DNA of 9,231 nt from an uncultured Acetatifactor sp. Its GTDB lineage: Bacteria > Bacillota > Clostridia > Lachnospirales > Lachnospiraceae. The stretch's first letter is position 1. Every line of letters begins with the position of its first letter. The notes beneath the pieces are model-generated. The model was not told where the DNA came from. It ran no database searches and was given only the letters and a program-made list of their open reading frames with translations. Made by a program: the position numbers and the translations under genes. Shown here one piece after another: positions 7,087 through 9,231 of the stretch. The DNA is taken from the NCBI GenBank assembly GCA_910585615.1, contig CAJUFO010000117.1, positions 1 to 9,231 on the forward strand. The letters run 5' to 3'.

Positions 7087-7089
7087 GAA
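7087..7089 (-). promoter_or_regulatory. Specifier codon UUC (Phe)
   Basis: On the 3' side of Stem I the minus strand reads GGAAGTTTCAGTATG. TTC is followed by the purine A normally found after a specifier, and the adjoining GTATG pairs with CATAT on the 5' side, leaving UUC in the internal loop opposite AGTA. UUC is a Phe codon, agreeing with the genes controlled. A register shift to UUU, also Phe, cannot be excluded. Confidence 0.8.
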
Positions 7090-7294
7090 ACTTCCAAAAG
7101 AACCGTATGGGGCGCTTTCAGCCGACGACGTCCCATCTCTGCTTTTACGGATACTTTCGTACTCACATATGTTCAACGCCTGATCGATGACCGATGCTGC
7201 ACGCCGGTAGATCTTGTCACGAATCCCGACTGCAGCCCGCCGGCAGAATACCTTAGCTCATTTTCCTACGATAGATTCCGGCGGATTGCAGTAT

Positions 7295-7323
7295 ATTTTA
7301 ATACGGATCGGCTCTCTTGTCAA
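7295..7323 (-). promoter_or_regulatory. Promoter of the pheST operon
   Basis: On the minus strand TTGACA (7323-7318) is followed after 17 nt by TAAAAT (7300-7295), giving a predicted start near 7288. It sits about 40 nt beyond the stop codon of the ABC remnant, so pheST has its own promoter and does not depend on that broken gene. Confidence 0.82.
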
Positions 7324-7362
7324 GCGGGAAATTCGTCCACTCGCCCGGTTTGGAAGCTTGCT

Positions 7363-7938
7363 TTAAGCGTAATACCGTGCCTGGGCATGCCACAGCTCAT
7401 AATACTTCCCCGTCTCGTCCGACAGGAGCTCCTGGTGGGTGCCGGACTGGACGATCCTTCCCTCGTGGAACACCAATATCCGGTCGCAGAGCTGGCAGGA
7501 GGAGAGCCGGTGGCTGATGTAGACGGCAGTCTTGTCTCCCACGATCTCATCGAACCTGGCGTAGATCTCCGCCTCCGCGATGGGATCCAGGGCAGCCGTG
7601 GGCTCATCCAGGATGATGAAGGGCGTGTCCCGGTACAGCGCCCGGGCCAGGGCCACCTTCTGGGCCTCGCCGCCGGAGAGCTCCACCCCGTCGGAGTCGA
7701 ATTCCTTGTAGACAGGAGTCTCCAGCCCCCTGGGCATCTCGCCGTACCGCTTTCCGAAGCCCACCTCATTCAGAAGCCGCTCCGCCTTCTCCCGATTCCA
7801 GGCAGCCGCGCAGGACACATTGTTGCCCAGTGGGACTGCCAGCAGGTTGTAATCCTGGAACACCACGGAGAAGATGTCCAGATACTGGCGGTAATCGTAT
7901 TTCCGGATATTGAAATCATTCATGAGGATGCGCTCGTC
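7363..7938 (-). pseudogene. 3' remnant of an ABC exporter gene (ATPase domain without Walker A)
   Basis: About 190 residues of an ABC transporter nucleotide-binding domain. Counted from the ATG at 7923, the Q-loop glutamine is Gln23 in VVFQDY, the signature is LSGGEAQ (82-88), Walker B is FIILDEP (102-108) with a following ALD D-loop, and the switch His is His138 in ISHRL. Homology seems to reach a few codons upstream (ERIL before MNDFN). The Walker A motif and the whole membrane domain are missing, so it cannot hydrolyse ATP and would be a dead fragment if translated. The C-terminus (HAQARYYA then TAA) looks natural. It is the intact tail of a fused membrane-ATPase exporter of the kind often found as tandem heterodimer genes. 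The ATG at 7923 has no obvious ribosome site. Confidence 0.88.
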
Positions 7939-8048
7939 ACGTACTGGAATATGGTGAAGGCCACCGGGCGGATCTCCTGGAAGACGGCTGAGATCAGGGA
8001 ATAATATTCCTCGATATTGTATTCATTTATCCGCTTCCCGTTGAAATG
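7926..8048 (-). pseudogene. Internal fragment of a second ABC ATPase domain
   Basis: In another minus-strand frame the stretch from FNGKRINEY through ISAVFQEIRPVAFTIFQ matches the segment of an ABC ATPase between Walker A and just past the Q-loop. That is the same part of the domain with which the neighbouring remnant begins. Because both copies include a Q-loop, this is not one gene broken by a frameshift. It is a piece of a second, homologous gene. The frame ends at a TGA (7922-7920) inside the start of the other fragment. Upstream of 8048 the frame continues to 8171 but no longer looks like an ABC protein. Confidence 0.75.
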
Positions 8049-8102
8049 GCTATGGTTTGTTTCTTTGAAAAAATACTTATTAAAAAATCGAGCGGAGCAT
8101 GT

Positions 8103-8108
8103 TATACT
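8103..8108 (+). promoter_or_regulatory. Candidate -10 box for the PdxA-like gene
   Basis: TATACT stands 54 nt before the start codon in an AT-rich stretch (about 8050-8146) between the ABC fragment and the gene. A matching -35 is poor: TTAAAA at 8080-8085 gives a 17-nt spacing. This is a weak call; the element could need an activator or the promoter could be elsewhere in the stretch. Confidence 0.4.
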
Positions 8109-8146
8109 TTTAAAGGCTGAGAAGATGTCCGTATAGAAATAGAGGC

Positions 8147-8154
8147 AAGGGAGG
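8147..8154 (+). promoter_or_regulatory. Ribosome binding site of the PdxA-like gene
   Basis: AAGGGAGG ends 7 nt before the ATG at 8162, a strong site that fixes the start. Confidence 0.85.
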
Positions 8155-8161
8155 TACCACC

Positions 8162-9231
8162 ATGAAACCAATCATAGCAATTCCCATGGGCGACCCGGCG
8201 GGAGTCGGCCCTGAAATCGTAGTCAAAGCGCTGGCGGATCCGGAGATCGCAGGATGCGCCGCCTGCCTGGTGGTGGGGGACGGGGACGTCTTAGAGCAGG
8301 CCATGGCCTTTCCGGGCATGCCGGATCTGGCCATCCGCCGCGTAGCATCGCCAAAGGAGGGGGACTATGCCCCCGGCATCCTGAACCTGATGGACCTGAA
8401 CCTGATCCGGAGGTCGGACTTCTGCCTGGGAGAGGTATCGGGAGCCTGTGGAAGGGCGGCATACGCATATATAGAAAAGAGCGCCAAGCTCTGCCTCTCG
8501 AACCAGGCGGACGCCATGGCCACGCCGCCCATCAACAAGGAGTCCCTGCGGGCGGGAGGGGTGGATTTCATCGGCCATACGGAGATTCTGGGAGCCCTGT
8601 CCGGCACGGCCGATCCGCTGACCATGTTCGAGGTCCACGGCATGCGGGTCTTTTTCCTGACCCGCCATATGTCCCTGCGGCAGGCCTGCGACGGCGTCAC
8701 GAAGGAGCGGGTCATGGACTATATCGGCCGCTGCAGCCGGGCTCTGGAGAAGCTGGGCGTCCGCGGGGGCACTATGGCCGTGGCGGGCCTGAACCCCCAC
8801 AGCGGAGAGCACGGAATGTTCGGCTGGGAGGAGGTGGAAGAGATAACCCCGGCGGTGGAGGAGATGCGCGGGCGGGGCTACCGGGTGGAGGGTCCCGTGG
8901 GAGCGGACTCCGTATTCCACCTGGCCCTCCAGGGCAGGTACAACAGCGTCCTCTCCCTGTACCATGACCAGGGACATATCGCCACCAAGACGCTGGATTT
9001 CGCCCGCACCATCGCCATCACCAACGGCATGCCCTTTCTGCGCACTTCCGTGGATCATGGCACCGCCATGGATATTGCGGGACAAGGAACCGCGGATGCG
9101 GTCAGCATGAAAGAAGCCATCCGCCTGGCCGTGAAATACGCGCCGGCCTTTACCGGGAAAGCGATACTCATGAGCGAAAAATTTCCACCTGTGCGGTTGC
9201 GAGTGGTTAGGAGCGGCAATAAAAAAATGAC
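8162..9231 (+). CDS. pdxA: PdxA-family 4-phosphate dehydrogenase (PdxA or PdxA2), 3' end beyond window
   Basis: An NAD-dependent, metal-dependent oxidative decarboxylase of the PdxA family, with 356 codons present. PMGDPAGVGPEI (8-19) is the family N-terminal signature. The three metal-binding histidines are present: His139 in FIGHTEIL, His213 in NPHSGE and His268 in YHDQGH. ITNGMPFLRTSVDHGTAMD (287-304) closes the core. Classical PdxA oxidises 4-hydroxythreonine 4-phosphate in DXP-dependent vitamin B6 synthesis. PdxA2 paralogues act on D-threonate or D-erythronate 4-phosphate beside a DUF1537 kinase. Many Clostridia make PLP by PdxST instead, so PdxA2 is my preferred but unproven reading, and no kinase is in view. 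Family members usually end near residue 330-340. Here the frame stays open to the window edge, and the last 20 codons (MSEKFPPVRL onward) do not look like a PdxA tail. Confidence 0.9.
   Translation, partial: MKPIIAIPMGDPAGVGPEIVVKALADPEIAGCAACLVVGDGDVLEQAMAFPGMPDLAIRRVASPKEGDYAPGILNLMDLNLIRRSDFCLGEVSGACGRAAYAYIEKSAKLCLSNQADAMATPPINKESLRAGGVDFIGHTEILGALSGTADPLTMFEVHGMRVFFLTRHMSLRQACDGVTKERVMDYIGRCSRALEKLGVRGGTMAVAGLNPHSGEHGMFGWEEVEEITPAVEEMRGRGYRVEGPVGADSVFHLALQGRYNSVLSLYHDQGHIATKTLDFARTIAITNGMPFLRTSVDHGTAMDIAGQGTADAVSMKEAIRLAVKYAPAFTGKAILMSEKFPPVRLRVVRSGNKKM

Larger units (their letters stand above)
6919..7288 (-). ncRNA. T-box riboswitch leader of pheST, tRNA-Phe responsive
   Basis: A T-box leader binds uncharged tRNA-Phe: the specifier pairs with the anticodon and the T-box bulge pairs with the tRNA NCCA end, which stabilises an antiterminator. 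Stem I can be read at 7181-7074. AGGC/GCCT closes its base around a TGA/GGA K-turn motif, then CATAT pairs with GTATG. AGTA stands opposite the specifier loop, CCGT pairs with ACGG, and an AGAGA bulge and a distal stem-loop follow. A 7-bp stem III (AGGGTAT/ATGCCCT) precedes the T-box AGGGTGGTACCGCG at 6975-6962. The terminator is at 6957-6919. The 5' end is set from the promoter at 7295-7323. About 105 nt precede Stem I, which is longer than usual. Confidence 0.93.

Noticed and set aside
7920..8171. 83-codon minus-strand frame as an intact small gene
   Set aside because: Only its second half resembles anything, and that is an internal slice of an ABC ATPase. It is better read as a gene remnant.
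8254..8967. 237-codon plus-strand open frame in the third region
   Set aside because: It is a shadow of the PdxA-like gene in another frame, Gly/Arg/Pro-rich and without motifs.
1..9231. CRISPR array, tRNA or rRNA genes, insertion sequence or prophage genes
   Set aside because: I looked for regular direct repeats, cloverleaf-type sequences, transposase motifs and phage genes and saw none.

Overview
The window reads as chromosomal DNA of a GC-rich member of the Bacillota, most likely a gut Clostridia of the Lachnospiraceae kind. This is inferred from strong GGAGG ribosome sites, TTGACA/TATAAT-type promoters, a T-box leader on an aminoacyl-tRNA synthetase operon, and the style of the proteins (cytoplasmic GH31 alpha-glucosidase, heterodimeric-type ABC exporter remnants, a PdxA-like dehydrogenase). 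No similarity search was possible, so the lineage is an inference.

Layout, left to right. 26-2311 (+) is a complete GH31 alpha-glucosidase. 2312-2633 is non-coding and holds a perfect 14-bp hairpin and, at its right end, a consensus promoter with an overlapping 18-bp palindrome. 2634-3271 (+) is a vapBC type II toxin-antitoxin pair with a 4-base ATGA overlap. A perfect A-stem-U bidirectional terminator (3320-3360) separates it from the convergent pheST operon. pheT (3386-5827) and pheS (5841-6878) lie on the minus strand and encode both subunits of phenylalanyl-tRNA synthetase. They are driven from a promoter at 7295-7323 through a T-box riboswitch of about 370 nt. That leader has a recognisable Stem I, a UUC (Phe) specifier, the T-box sequence AGGGTGGTACCGCG and an intrinsic terminator.

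Upstream of the operon promoter, still on the minus strand, are the remains of two ABC exporter ATPase domains (7363-7938 and 7926-8048). They meet in different reading frames at an illegitimate junction. A divergent pdxA-like gene starts at 8162 (+) and is still open at the right edge of the window.

How the parts work together: pheS and pheT are one transcription unit that senses uncharged tRNA-Phe. vapBC is a self-contained, probably autoregulated module parked between two convergent units. The GH31 and PdxA-like enzymes are separate catabolic genes whose operons continue outside the window. I found no convincing wholly new system. The points most worth checking are the divergent Phe-binding region and Cys4 knuckle of PheS, the long 5' extension of the T-box leader, the ABC deletion scar and the unterminated PdxA tail.
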